From contig JAENRP010000360.1 in assembly GCA_024741835.1 (NCBI GenBank), forward strand, positions 1-42,667: 42,667 nucleotides of DNA. The letters are read 5' to 3'. This document shows, piece after piece, positions 22,604 through 33,380 of the stretch. The notes under the pieces are model-generated. The model was not told the DNA's origin. It did no database searches and saw only the letters and a list, made by a program, of their open reading frames with translations. Every line of letters starts with the position of its first letter. The stretch's first letter is position 1. The DNA is from Diplocarpon mali. Its lineage: Eukaryota > Ascomycota > Leotiomycetes > Helotiales > Drepanopezizaceae. Position numbers and translations under genes: made by a program.

Positions 22604-22902
22604 TATAGGTTCTATACTAGTAATCGATATTCACGTGAATATAGTTGAGTACTTATTATTAAAAAGAATCTATTATAATGTCTGTCTATCTCTATATGAC
22701 CGAGATAGTACCTTTATACCTATGAATGTCCTCCCTCCTATAGTCCCTCCTAGCCGTATATGGATATCCTTCCGAGGTCCTCCGGCTGAATAGCCGTCCG
22801 AAATACATACGAAACCCCTTATATCGCATATGGTACAGCTGTGTGGGATGACCCCAGGAACGAGGGCAGCTTGCCTCCTGCACAGGAATCTGCGTACCAA
22901 CA
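22604..22902 (-). repeat. C 5' LTR
   Basis: 299 bp; minus strand begins TGTTGGTACGCAG and ends CCTATA (from CCTACA). A palindrome ATTCACGTGAAT at ~22629 is ATTCATGTGAAT in the other LTR. Confidence 0.96.
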
Positions 22903-23018
22903 TATATAGCTATAGGGAAGAAAGGGGTAACCTTCCTTCCTTAACTCTTATTAATATATCGACTATCGACCTTTAGAAGTTTCCGTTACCTATTGCGCCG
23001 ACTCACTTAAGCTCAATA

Positions 23019-23276
23019 GATAGATAGATATTATAATAGATTCTTTTTAATAATAAGTATTATAGCAAGGAGGTTCTCTGATAGTAAACTTAATAGTAAA
23101 CTAGAAGAGGGCATAAAGAAGTATAAGGTGCAAACGACGATATTAGATATCTTGATTCTTATAAGAGCTCTTTAACTACAAGCTATTTAAGGTAAGCGGG
23201 CTTTTAAGCGAAGCCGCTAAGTTATATAGCAAGTCATATAATATATTATATATAATATATTATATAATAGATTATA
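23019..23276. other. Spacer between B1 and B3, nothing recognised
   Basis: Starts with GATA repeats (23017-23030) and ends in an AT palindrome-rich tract (23235-23276). The middle (23070-23220) has moderate GC, has no open frame of note, and matches no other part of the window that I saw. It is the best candidate here for original host or unrelated sequence. Confidence 0.5.
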
Positions 23277-23471
23277 TATTGAGCTTAAGTGAGTCGGCGC
23301 AGTAGGTAATAGAAACTTCTAAAGGTCGATAGTCGATATATTAGTAAGAGTTAAGGAAGGAAGGTTACCCCTTTCTTCCCTATAGCTATATACGTATCAA
23401 TATCCTATTGACTAAGCAGTAGGGTCATATGATAATACATCAGAGTGATAGCTATATCACCTATCTTAATA
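23277..23471 (-). repeat. B3 3' LTR
   Basis: 195 bp, reverse complement of 8791-8985, begins TATTGAGCTT and ends ATCTTAATA. It keeps an undisturbed TATAT site for C. Confidence 0.93.
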
Positions 23472-23472
23472 C

Positions 23473-23719
23473 TATAAGAGGGAGTAGGAATAACATAAGA
23501 ATAGGCCTAAAGGAAGACTAAAGACAAAGAGGGAGGAAGTACTATAAGCGGGCTCTCCGAAGACAAGAACTAGGACAATTCACTAGTTAGGGGTAGAATA
23601 GGTAGTTAGTATTACGCGCTATCTCTAAGTATAATAGTAGTCCTATATATACCCCTTTCTTAATCCTTATCTAACTATATGACCTATATTATAAGATCCT
23701 CTACTTTTAGGTCTTTATA
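23473..23719 (-). repeat. P-short 3' LTR
   Basis: Begins TATAAGAGGGAG, ends GTCTTTATA. Same length as the partner at 26164-26410 and the more heavily mutated of the pair. Confidence 0.92.
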
Positions 23720-23999
23720 TATGCCTTAACTAACTTAAGTAGCGGCCCCTGCTACTATTAGTAAAGAATAAAAGACTCTTGTAAGTTGAGAATACTAATC
23801 CCTATTTGCAAAAACAATAAGTATAAGTAAGGTTAGTACCTAAAGTTGTAAAGGTAGGGAGAGGAGAGAGGGTTTTTTTTTTTTTTTTTTTTTTTAAACC
23901 TATAGGTTGGGCCTGCGAGTGGATTTCAAAGAAATATATAGAAGGAGAGGGGAAAGGGGGGAGGTGCGGTAGTAAACGAATAAAAATGATAAAAACTCC
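23720..23999 (-). other. P-short 3' end, poly-T run and unmatched sequence
   Basis: Includes a run of 23 T (23873-23895), i.e. poly-A on the element strand, and a GGGAGAGGAGAGAGGG purine tract beside it. A degenerate 23-bp motif lies at 23898-23920. No reading frame was recognised. Confidence 0.6.
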
Positions 24000-24020
24000 T
24001 TTTCCTCTTTTAGTAATACG

Positions 24021-24043
24021 ACTCCTAAGCTAGGCCCGCGAGT
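24021..24043 (-). repeat. 23-bp motif
   Basis: ACTCCTAAGCT left arm with GCCCGCGAGT right arm, near the end of the P-short gag region. Confidence 0.9.
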
Positions 24044-24450
24044 TAAAAGCTTAAAGTTATTAAAGCTATTAAATCGCAATTTTAAAGAAAATTCGAAGAT
24101 AATTTAAGTAATCTTAAGCATATATGCCCTAACCAACTTAAGAGGCGTTCTTATTAAAGAAAATCCAGGCTTTATATAAAATTCGACTGATAATCTAGGA
24201 ATTTCTTTAATATAATCGTATACAATTATTAAGCCTTTCTAAGGTAATAACTTGCTTATTCAACCTAAAGGAAGCTGGATTTAGGTATTTAGAGTTCGTA
24301 TACTAGTTTTTGCCTTTTAAAGCCTATCGATTACTAAACTAAGAGGCGTAATGATTTTCCTAAAGAAGGCCTTTAATTAAGGTTTCTAAACGTTAGATAT
24401 AGAGTTTAGAAAACTAGGCTTCGAGTTCCTTGATTTTTAAGGCAGATTTT

Positions 24451-24473
24451 ACTCTTAAGCTAGGACTATAAGT
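24451..24473 (-). repeat. 23-bp motif in P-short gag
   Basis: Reads TYSPSLRV in the gag frame. It sits at the same place as the copy at 29313 in P-long (TCGPDLRV). Confidence 0.88.
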
Positions 24474-25426
24474 AAAGGGAATTACTACTAGATTTCTCTT
24501 TGCCTCTTTAGTAACCTTTAAAGCCTTTGAATGTTCTTGCATTAGGCTTTTAAGATCTTTAGTAAAGGAGGAGGTAGGCTCTTTCTCCTTTTCTATTGCC
24601 TTAATAGACCTTTTGCTAAGGTCTGATTTCAAGGCAAAGGTCGAGAAGTCTTCGAATTGAGCGTATATTATAGGATTACGCTTATCAATTCTAAAATGCT
24701 TAATAATCCTATTTTAAAGGCTAGTAGGTAATCTAAGTAAGAAAAGGCGTCCTCTTTTAACTTTACTAAGAATCTTTTAATCGATTAAGGTATTCGACAC
24801 TTAAGTGAAGGTCTGATAGTAGTTTTTAAGTTCCTTAGGAGTATAAGTAATAAGAACAAACTCCTTTAGAAAGGCCAGAGTATTGCAAATCTGCTATCTA
24901 TTAAATTCCTGAAATTCAGATTTAAAAGCCTTAGCAAGGAGTTCTTAGGATTTGCAAAGCTTCTACTTAAGCAGAGATTTAATAATATCTTTATTAGTTT
25001 AATCGCAATAGTAGGGAAGTCGATTGATCATCTTATTATATTTAATACCGAAATTATAATAAGTCTCCTTATATTATTTAAGGAAATTAGTAATATTAGC
25101 TCTAGTGAAATGAGGAGCGCTAAGGGAACTAGGAAGGGGAAAATGATTAGTAATAGCTTTAAAGGCGGCCATTATCGCTTTATTCGATTTAATAGGAAGG
25201 GAGCTAGGTCGAATATAAGGCCTAAGGTATTCCGAGGAGTTTTCAGAATCCGAGTCAATCTTAGAGTGACTAAGGCGAGCTTGAAAAGATTCGGGCAAAG
25301 GGTCGGAAGGAGGTTTAAAATTGATATTTTTAGTATTTTCAAATATTGATATTGAAAAAGTAGGTATAGTTATTAAAGGGGAAGATAAAGAACTTAAGTT
25401 ATATAAAATTGCATTTTTATATTCCT

Positions 25427-25449
25427 ACTCGCAGGCCTGGCCTAGGAGT
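25427..25449 (-). repeat. 23-bp motif, well preserved
   Basis: ACTCGCAGGCC then TGGCCTAGGAGT. The inner arms GGCC/GGCC and outer ACTC/GAGT pair. It lies in the P-short leader; the P-long counterpart is at 28304. Confidence 0.92.
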
Positions 25450-25960
25450 GAAAATCCGGCTTTTGCGGAAAGTTTATTTATACTTTACTAAGACTTCTTT
25501 AATAGGTGCAAAGCAGTAAATAAAGGTACTGCAATCACTAGCAGTAAGAAAAGGTTTATCGAATCAAAGACTAATTTCTAAGATAAAGTTTTTAAGAAAG
25601 ATTTATCTTAGCTTTTAGGACAATTCCTATTAGTTCTTAAAATTAGTATATCCTAAGGGTTATTTCCAAAGTAAAGAATAGGGTTCTATCGAGTAAAGGC
25701 GGCTAAAGTATCTAATTTAGCTTTTTAAGAAAACTGAAGAGATACTCCCGATTGGAGCTTTCGTTTAGTATTATATAAATACTCGAAACTGCTATTATTT
25801 AAAGTAGCTATAATAGCTAATCAAACTTCTTCGTATTAAAGAGGCTGGAAACCCAACAATCGTACTAATAAGCTAACAATTTAAGCTTTTTAGATCAAAG
25901 GTAGGAGAGATAGAATAAGGGCCGAAATGGGAAAATCTGAGGTTATTAATAGTAAAGAGT

Positions 25961-26068
25961 GGCAATCGATAGTTCCAAATAACTGAGTGATTGCAAGGTC
26001 GATAATAGAGGAATGACAACCGATAGTTATAAATAATTGAATAATTGTAGATTTAAAAGGGGTTTTCG
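25961..26068 (-). repeat. 54-bp tandem duplication in P leader
   Basis: Two copies of GRCAAYCGATAGTT..AAATAAYTGA, starting at 25961 and 26015. P-long has a single related unit near 27795-27830. Confidence 0.75.
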
Positions 26069-26163
26069 AAGGGTTGATCTCTTATCTGCGAACTAAGAGA
26101 ATCAAGAGGAGAAGTTGTATAAAGACGAAATCTTAAAGGAATCGTCCTTATATAGATCACTAA

Positions 26164-26410
26164 TATAAGAAGGAGTAGGAATAATATAAGAATAGGCCTA
26201 AGGGAAGACTAAAGACAAAGAGGGAGGAAGCACTACAAGCGGGCTCTCTGAAGATAAGAACTAGGACAATTTACTAGTTGGAGGTAGAATAGGTAGTTAG
26301 TATTGCGCGCTGTCTTTAAGTATAATAGTAGTCCTATATATACCCCTTTCTTGATCCTCATCCGACCATATGACCTATGTCACGAGATCCTCCACTTCCA
26401 GGTCTCTATA
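26164..26410 (-). repeat. P-short 5' LTR
   Basis: 247 bp, ends GGTCTCTATA and is followed by the duplication ATAC. It retains the TATA element (minus-strand GTATATATAGG) near 26335. Confidence 0.92.
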
Positions 26411-26552
26411 ATACCCTTACTTAGACCTTACTCCGATTGACTTGCAGTCGGGAAAATAATAACTATCCTTTTATACTAATCCAACTCTTAGGTATCTCTT
26501 TAAATTAGAAATAATTAATTAATAATAACCTCTATTAAAATTACCAAACTCT

Positions 26553-26704
26553 ACTTGCAAGGCAGGACCAGGAGTCAATTTTCCTAAAAGCGTTCCTTTA
26601 TAAGACTACGTGACTTGACTCGCGGTCTAGGCCTAGGAGTCGATTTAAAAAAAACTTTCCTTTATAAGACTATATAACCTAACTCGCAGGGTAGGCCTAG
26701 GAGT
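26553..26704 (-). repeat. Three 23-bp motifs in B3
   Basis: Copies at 26553, 26618 and 26682, the inverted counterparts of 14619, 14554 and 14492, with nearly the same spacing. Confidence 0.92.
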
Positions 26705-27387
26705 CGTCCTTAAGCCTACTAAGCCCTTACTATCTTCTGCAACCTTAGTATATCTTTAAATGCTTTAAACTTTACAACTATCTTTAGTAGCTTTATAAAT
26801 CCATTTACTACTATTTGATTAATTAGGATATAGGTGATTGATAACTTATTCTTTATAATAAGGTTATAGATAAAGTAGTAGGCAATATCGATATATTTCG
26901 ATCGCTTATATAAGTGTGGATTCTTTATAAGTACAATCGCCTTTGTATTATTTGCTTAAAGATTAATATAATTCCTATCTTATCTAATATACTTAGCGAA
27001 ACCTATATCTTTTAAAACTTAGGCGATCTATAATCTTTACTTGCAATTTGATAATATCGATATATATTCGGCCTTAGTGCTTGCGGTAGCTATTGATTTC
27101 TACTTCCTACTTCCTTATAATATAGGTCTGCTATATAGTACTACTATACTTTTAAATATACTTTTCCAACCTTTTATATTTACCTAATCGGAATCGGTAT
27201 ATACCTTAAGCTTTGCGCTTATATATTTTAATAGTCTGTATTTTACCTTTTATATAATTATCGATCGAAGGTACCTTTTAAATCGCTTGACTATATTCTT
27301 ATATCAAATCGTCAGATCCTTTAGGTTTTAACTAAGTTGCTTAGTAATAAAGGCGATATCTGGTCTTATATATACTATAGTATATAT

Positions 27388-27632
27388 TATAGAGACCTGA
27401 GATGGATAGGTCTTATGACATATATCATATAATCGACGCAGGATAGTAGGAGGATAAAAGGGCCATCTTTTATATATAGAAATAGCGCATATCGCTATAG
27501 TACTAAATATACTCCATACTTAGGACTTATTCTTAATATCTTATCTAAGAGAGCCTGCTTATAGTGCTTTCTCCTCTTGTTTTTAAGTCTTCCCTTAGGC
27601 CTATTCTTATATTATCTCCCCTCAATTTTATA
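27388..27632 (+). repeat. P-long 5' LTR
   Basis: Begins TATAGAGACCTGAG (from TGTAGAGACC), ends TTTTATA. It shares GAGAGCCTGCTTATAGTGCTT and TAGGCCTATTCTTAT with the other P LTRs, but its U3 is quite diverged. Confidence 0.85.
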
Positions 27633-28349
27633 TTAGTAACCTATACAAGGACCGATTTCTTAAGATTTCCATCCCTATACAACCTTATTAATCTCTTAGT
27701 TCGTAGATAAGAGACCGGCCTTTGAAATACGTCTTCGAAACACTTATAGTATTTTAATCAACTCCAAAACCTTATCCTTAATCGCTTAATTACTTAGAAC
27801 TATCGATTTTCGTTTAGCAACTATTAACAACCTTAGATTTTCCCTTTTCGGCTCTGCTTTAAAAACCCCTATTTTCTTCCTTAACTCTGAGATTTTCGGA
27901 ATTTTCGGCTTCTTAGTATGAAAAGTTTGGCGAACCTTATAATAGCAATCTTAAATAGCAGTAGTTTCAAGTACTTAAGTAATATTAAGCGCAAACTCCA
28001 ATTAGAAGTGCCTTCTTAGAATCTTTAAAAATCCGAATCTGATAATTCAGCCGCCTTAGCTAAATAGAACTTTAAGAATTGCCTTAGAATTGTCTTTAAA
28101 GACCCCTTTATTCTAAGGACTAATAGGAATTAGCCTAAAGGCTAAGAAGAATCTTAAATATAAACCTTATCTTAGAAATTAGTCCTTAATTAAGTAAACC
28201 TTATCTTATTACAATTAGTTGCAACGCTCCTATTAGCTATTTAGCACCTACTTAGAATCTCTTAGCAAACTTAGATTAAACTTTTAATAGAATCCGGAAT
28301 TCTACTCCTAGGCCTAGCCTATAAGTAAGAGGATAAAAAGACGTCTTTA
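27633..28349 (+). other. P-long leader, no gene seen
   Basis: Starts TTAGTAACCTATACAAGG at the primer-site position; P-short has TTAGTGATCTATATAAGG there. The tRNA is not recognised. Homologous to the P-short leader. A 23-bp motif is at 28304-28326. Confidence 0.6.
28304..28326 (+). repeat. 23-bp motif in P-long leader
   Basis: ACTCCTAGGCC left arm, AGCCTATAAGT right arm. Confidence 0.9.
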
Positions 28350-31200
28350 AATAACTTAAGACTGCTACTTACTTTTTTAATATTAATACTAGAAAATACT
28401 AAAAATAATAACAATTTTAAACTTTTTACTAACCCTTTATCTAAATCTTTTCAAACTCGTCCTAATCACTCTAAGATTGACTCAGATTCTGAATATTCTT
28501 TAAGCCCTTTTAAATTTCGAAGTACTCCTCTTAATAATCAATCTCGCAATATTAAAGCTTCTCCTTTACCCCTTATAGATTCTATTAACTTAAACAGTTA
28601 GTATAAAACGATAATAGCCGCATTTAGGGCTATTACTAGTCACTTTCCCCTCCTTAATTCCCCTAGCACTCCTCACTTCACAAGCGCTAATATTACTAAT
28701 TTCCTTAAGCAATATAAGGAAACTTATTACAATTTTAATATTATATAAAAGGATATGATTTCTCAACTTCCTTACTACTATAATTATATAAGTAAGGATA
28801 TTATTAAGTCCCTTCCCAAATAGAAAACTTATAGTTTATAGGAACTCCTTATCAAGGCCCTTAAATCTGAATTTCGCAAATTTGATAAATAGCAGATTCG
28901 CAATACCCTAGCTTTCTTAAAGGAATTTATTCTAATCACTTATACTCTTAAGGAACTTAAGAACTACTATTAGACTTTTACTTATATATCGAATACCTTA
29001 ATCAGCTAGAAAATACTTAGCGAAGTTGAAAGAGGCCGCCTTTTCTTACTTAGATTACCTACTAGCCTTCGAAATAAGATTATTAAGCATTTCAAGATCG
29101 ATAAGCAAGACCTTATAACCTTCGCCTCATTTAAGGAATTCGCAGCCTTTACTTTAAAATCAGATCTTAATAAGAGAACTATTAATGCTATAAAGTAGGA
29201 AAAAGCCCCTACTCCCTCTTATACTAAAGACCTTAAGAGCCTAGTCCAAGAATATTCAAAGGCTTTAGAAGTTATAAAAGAGGCAAAGAAGAACCTAGTA
29301 GTTATACCCTTTACTTGCGGTCCTGACTTAAGAGTAAGATCCAACCTTAGAATTAAAGAACTTAAGACCCAATTTGCAAAACTCTAAATTTAAAGCTTAG
29401 AAACTAGGATTAATAATCTCTTATAAGAAAAATAGCATATTCCCTAATTTAGTAATAGGCAAAACTCGACTACTATAAGCTAATATAGTAGTTCCTATTA
29501 CCAGACTCCTGCTTCTTATTATTCGGAATAACCAGCTAATATAAGAACTTAATAGTTAACTAAAGAAGGAGAAATTAATCCTAACTAGCACTCTACTAAT
29601 ATTAATACTATAGGGTACTAAGGGAATAGCAATAGAAGACAACTAACCTGCAACTTTTGCAATAATAAAGAACCCAATTGCGCTCTATATAAGTATTGCA
29701 ACGATTGCCCTCTTTTCTATCGTTTTATTAACACTAGGGTTATGCATATTAATAAGTATAAGATGCTTTGCATTAGAGATCCTAAGCTAAAAGCTATCCC
29801 TATTAAAAAGCACCAGAATCGCTTATGGTTATAGACTATTCGAACGATAATATATAGTATGAAATAGGATAAGAATTTAGTCGAACGATAGCATATTATA
29901 GATATAAATGCTAAAATTCCAACTTATATATATACTAGTCCAACTAGCAACCTACCTAAGGGAGTTCTTAAAGACCTAGCTTTTAATCAAACAGCTATAG
30001 AAGTTAAAGGCATCTCTATCTTAGGATAGGTTAATAATAATATATCTGCTGATATTAATACTACTTCTATATCTAAAAACCCTTAGAATACTTAGCGTCC
30101 TTCTAAATCTACTACTCCCCTAATACTAATAAAACCAGCTAAAGTCCAGAAATCAATGCGTGCAACTTAGGAATCTTAATATAGAATCCAAACGCTAAAA
30201 GATACTTAACAATTTAAAACTGCAGTAGATAAGGATAAAGCCGATATAGTAGACAAATTGATTAGAGATATAATAGATAAAGATAGCTTTAAGCTTAAAG
30301 ATTAAGAAGTTGAAGTTATTACGCAGACCCTTAACCTTAAGCGAAAGAGACAGATGTTAAAATAGGAAAAATTCGTCGATAAATACGCTAGTTCAACTGC
30401 AATAGAGAAAGCCATAGAGAATATTATAGCCTAGCAAATTAACCTTATATTTAAAGACCTATTTAGTTTAACTAAACGCTTTAATAAAGTACTAGGAAAG
30501 TATATCCCAATTGCCTTTAAAGATTTGAATAATAATAAGGAAATGGAAATTATAATATAAAAGAACTTTAAAAAGTACTTAACCTTAATCAAATGTCTTT
30601 AGATTGCAGAAAATGAAGGAACTTAAAGGTACTATAATATTATAGCAATAGCTTTAATATCTTAGAATATCAATCGAAATTGTTTAGCAGTTGCGATAAA
30701 AAGCCCTATTATTATTTATTTAATAGAAGAATCAGTTAAAGCAAAGGCTTTAATCGATTATAGTTTAGAAGTTAATATAATAATTAGAAAAGTGGCAGAA
30801 ATAGCTCGATTGATAATCGTTAGCGATCGACTCTTTATTTATTCGACTATCTTTAGATCGAAATACAATTTTAATAGATAGGTGAAAAACGTAAAGGTTA
30901 GAGTTAAAGGAATTGTTAATTATATTGACTTTCTAATAATAGAGAATTCTTTAAATAACATTCTTTTAAAAATGCCCTTTATTTTAAAATCTTAGCTAAT
31001 ATTTAACTATCTTAAAGATAGTCTTATAAAAGCTAGTCTTTAGAATATAGATCGATCTTTAAAAAGACAAATGGTTATCGCAAGAGATATAGCTGAATTT
31101 TAAAATAAAGTTTTAGGAAACGATTAGCTAGCATAAGGGCTAGGCTTAATACTAGTAAAGGAAGGCACCTAGCGAGGAGTTATAGCAAAAGAAAGGTAAG
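28350..31200 (+). pseudogene. P-long gag with C-terminal protease-like part, degenerate
   Basis: One frame with many TAA/TAG. N-terminal segment with HSKIDSDSEYSLSPF (~28470); capsid-like helices after FTSANITNFLKQYKETY (~28680); NLVVIPFTCGPDLRV with a 23-bp motif (29313); zinc-finger-like cysteines CNFCNNKEPNC..YKYCNDC (~29650); a long charged segment; and a protease-like stretch KAKALIDYSLEVNIII (~30750), where the family has D-[ST]-G. The boundary with pol is unclear, as pol lies in another frame. The start is not fixed; the first codons with clear similarity to P-short are near 28380 (ENTKNN). Confidence 0.75.
29313..29335 (+). repeat. 23-bp motif in P-long gag
   Basis: ACTTGCGGTCC then TGACTTAAGAGT, read TCGPDLRV. 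It shares position with 24451 in P-short. Confidence 0.9.
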
Positions 31201-31549
31201 TTTGCCGATTTTGAATAATAGTAATTTGACTCGCGGTCCTAGACTAGGAGTCAAATTTAGAATTTTAAAAAATAGTACAATCGGCGTTTTATTAGCTTAA
31301 CAATTAAGAAAAAAGAAAAATAAGGTAAAGAAGAGAGTTTGTTTTATAAATTTCGATAATTCACTAATCATTTTGAAAAACTTAAAAACCACTTATAGGC
31401 CGGACTTGCAAATGAAAAACAATAAAATTACTAATAATATTTCTATCTACGCACTTTAAATTAATAATTTAGAAAATCTTTTATTTATTTTTAAAAAGGA
31501 AAATTCGGACCGTTTCGCAAGATTTGATAAAAAAGGAAAGAAGTAAAGA
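31201..31549 (+). other. Gag-pol junction of P-long
   Basis: No clear frame. Two 23-bp motifs: 31229-31251 (ACTCGCGGTCC...CTAGGAGT, well preserved) and 31391-31413 (degenerate). Confidence 0.55.
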
Positions 31550-33357
31550 AGTATAGTATTAGCTAATATTCGAACTATATATAAGAGCAAGGCTGATAAA
31601 GTACGACCGGTAGATTAGGGAATCTCTAACGGCTTAAAGCTTAAAGGACTAGATAATTAATTTGAATAAGATAAGAAGCTTCGACCTCTAAAGCTAGGTA
31701 GCAAATTCGATAAGTTTATTATAAGCAGATTTTTTAATAAACCTATTGGATATTAGCTAATAAAAGAACATTTCGATATACTAAAAATTAGAGATGACTT
31801 AATAGAATAAGAATGCAAACTACTTTATAAAACCTTAATAAATCGAAAGGACGCCTTAGCTTTTGACTAGATAGAACTTGGCCAGATTCGAAAAGAGGTC
31901 ACGCCTTATATTAAGATTAAGATAATACCTTATAAAGCCTAGTAAGAGAAAACATTCGAAGTCCTTAAAGCTCTTTAAGAAAAGGTAATCGAAATATTAA
32001 AGGATAGGCTAAAGCAAAGTATTCTCGAGTTCTATAATAGCCCTTATAAGAATAAATGGTTTTTAATTACTAAGAAAGAGAAGGGAACTTATAGACTAAT
32101 AATAGTAGTAGTAGAGATGAACCGAGTAATAGTTAAGGATACTAACGTTCCTTTAAATATAGATGAGTTCTTAAATGAATTTGCAAGATTAACCTATAGC
32201 TCTCTTATTAACTTCTTCTTTAGATATGACCAATTTATTCTTAATATTAAATCGAGAGATATAATAGCAATTCAAACCCCTCTTAAACTACTTTAAATGA
32301 TAAGATTACCTTAAGGGGCTATAAATTCGATCGCTCAATTTATCTGAGTAATCTATAAGATATTAGTAGATTATATACTTAATATTGCGCTCCTTTATAT
32401 AAACGATATAGGAGTAAAAGGATTAAGATTATTCTATAACTATAAAGAAGTTCTCCTTAATATATAGCAATTCATAATGAAACACATTTAGAACTTAGAC
32501 TAGGTACTTATATAATTCGAAAGGGCAAGAGTAATAGTTAGTCTAAAGTTATAATACTATCTTCTATCGATAGAAATTATTAGTTTTATTACTAATTCTA
32601 ATAGCCGAAGTCCTTAAAGGGCTAAAGTACTTAAAATCGACAAATAGAAGAGGTATAATAATATAGCAGAAGCTCGCGCGTTTATTAGTATTATAGTATA
32701 CTATCGCATCTAGATCAAGGATTTTACTAAAAAGGCAGCACCTATTTACTCCTTATTTCGGAAAGGGGCTGAGTTTCAGTAGGAGAAACCCTAAATAGAG
32801 GCTATAAAACAACTGAAGCAAGCGTTGCTTAAAGCGCCTTATCTAATTAAAATAGACTATAGAGCCGACGCTAGGCCAATTATACTAATAGTTGACATAA
32901 GCTTAATTAGATAGGGTGCCGTCCTTTAATAAGCTGATAGCTAATAGAAAAGACATCTAGCTTGCTTTAAAAGTGGTCTTTAGAATCCAATAGAGACAAA
33001 GTATAATACTATTAAATAAAAATGCAAAGGCGCCTTAAAGGCGATGAAAAAGATAAGAAGCGACTTCTATAGCACTTACTTTATTCTTAAAACCGATACT
33101 AAAGTGCTAGTAGAATAACTGAATAGAGCTATAAGCGACCTATTAAAAGCCTTACTAATAAAATAGATTGCTTAAATAAGACTAATAGACTTTAAAGTCA
33201 AATATATTCTAAGAATGAAAAACACTACTACTAACGGCCTTTTAAGAAGAACTCGGCCCTACCCCTTTGATTTGATTAAAGAAGATAAAATAGATATTAA
33301 TAAGTAGGTAGAAAATGAAGTTAGTTATCTATTAATATATCGCCTTAAAGGGACTCG

Positions 33358-33380
33358 ACTCGCAAGCCTAGCCTGCGAGT
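33358..33380 (+). repeat. 23-bp motif in P-long pol, different phase
   Basis: Outer arms ACTCGCA and TGCGAGT pair over seven bases. In the pol frame it is read in another phase than elsewhere (TRLASLACES), so the usual T-P-x-P-x-L-x-V reading is not obligatory. Confidence 0.88.

Larger units (their letters stand above)
14865..22902 (-). mobile_element. C: full-length Ty1/copia element, youngest in the window
   Basis: Two 299-bp LTRs (14865-15163, 22604-22902) bound a 7.4-kb internal region read on the minus strand. The target duplication is TATAT on both sides, and the empty site is present in the B1 5' LTR and in the B3 LTR. The internal region has far fewer stops than G, B or P, a higher GC content, and no copy of the 23-bp motif that I could find. 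It is therefore the most recent insertion, though still hit by RIP. Confidence 0.96.
8791..23018 (+). mobile_element. B1: Ty1/copia element carrying element C in its 3' LTR
   Basis: The 195-bp 5' LTR (8791-8985) has its partner at 14781-14864 plus 22908-23018 (84+111 bp, exactly 195 once the TATAT duplication of C is removed). Between them lie a half-tRNA primer site, one long gag-pol frame with the copia domain order (protease, integrase, RT, RNase H) and a polypurine tract. The left flank is B2 internal sequence ending CTCTA, but the right flank (GATAG...) is not B2, so no target duplication is visible. B1 has probably been through a recombination after insertion. Confidence 0.9.
14781..23018 (+). 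repeat. B1 3' LTR, split by element C
   Basis: Left part 14781-14864 (begins TATTAAGAT), right part 22908-23018 (ends CTCAATA), plus TATAT duplicated at 14860-14864 and 22903-22907. The joined sequence aligns end to end with 8791-8985. Confidence 0.93.
24000..25372 (-). pseudogene. P-short gag, degenerate
   Basis: The minus-strand frame keeps two open pieces, 25298-25074 and 24632-24414, in the same phase (666 bp apart). Recognisable parts shared with P-long gag: SHSKIDSDSENSSEYL near the N-terminus, AAFKAITNHFPLPSSLSAPH then FTRANITNFLK, and TKDLKSLMQEHSKALKVTKE with NLVVIPFTYSPSLRV (a 23-bp motif in frame). The start is not clear; an ATA that may have been ATG lies near 25365. Beyond ~24400 the sequence departs from P-long. 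Gag is inferred from its place after the 5' LTR and from gag-like helices; no zinc knuckle is seen in this copy. Confidence 0.7.
23473..26410 (-). mobile_element. P-short: gag-only P element
   Basis: Two 247-bp P LTRs (23473-23719, 26164-26410) flank a 2.4-kb interior. The 4-bp target duplication ATAC is at 23469-23472 and 26411-26414. The insertion falls at the junction of the B3 LTR and its polypurine tract. The interior has a leader and gag region resembling P-long but no pol, so it was non-autonomous. Its last ~500 bp before the 3' LTR do not match P-long where I could compare. Confidence 0.9.
23277..27387 (-). mobile_element. B3: inverted copia B copy, 3' end only in window
   Basis: The inverted 195-bp LTR (23277-23471) is followed, after P-short, by 26411-27387. 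That stretch is the reverse complement of B1 14780 down to ~13815: polypurine tract, three 23-bp motifs, RNase H and the end of RT. P-long cuts it at 27388, and the rest of B3 does not reappear before the window ends. Stops are as frequent as in B1, so nothing here could be translated. Confidence 0.9.

Noticed and set aside
23473..26410. The P repeats as miniature inverted-repeat DNA transposons.
   Set aside because: They have TG...CA-type ends, a TATA box, 4-bp target duplications, and flank gag or gag-pol regions, so they are LTRs.
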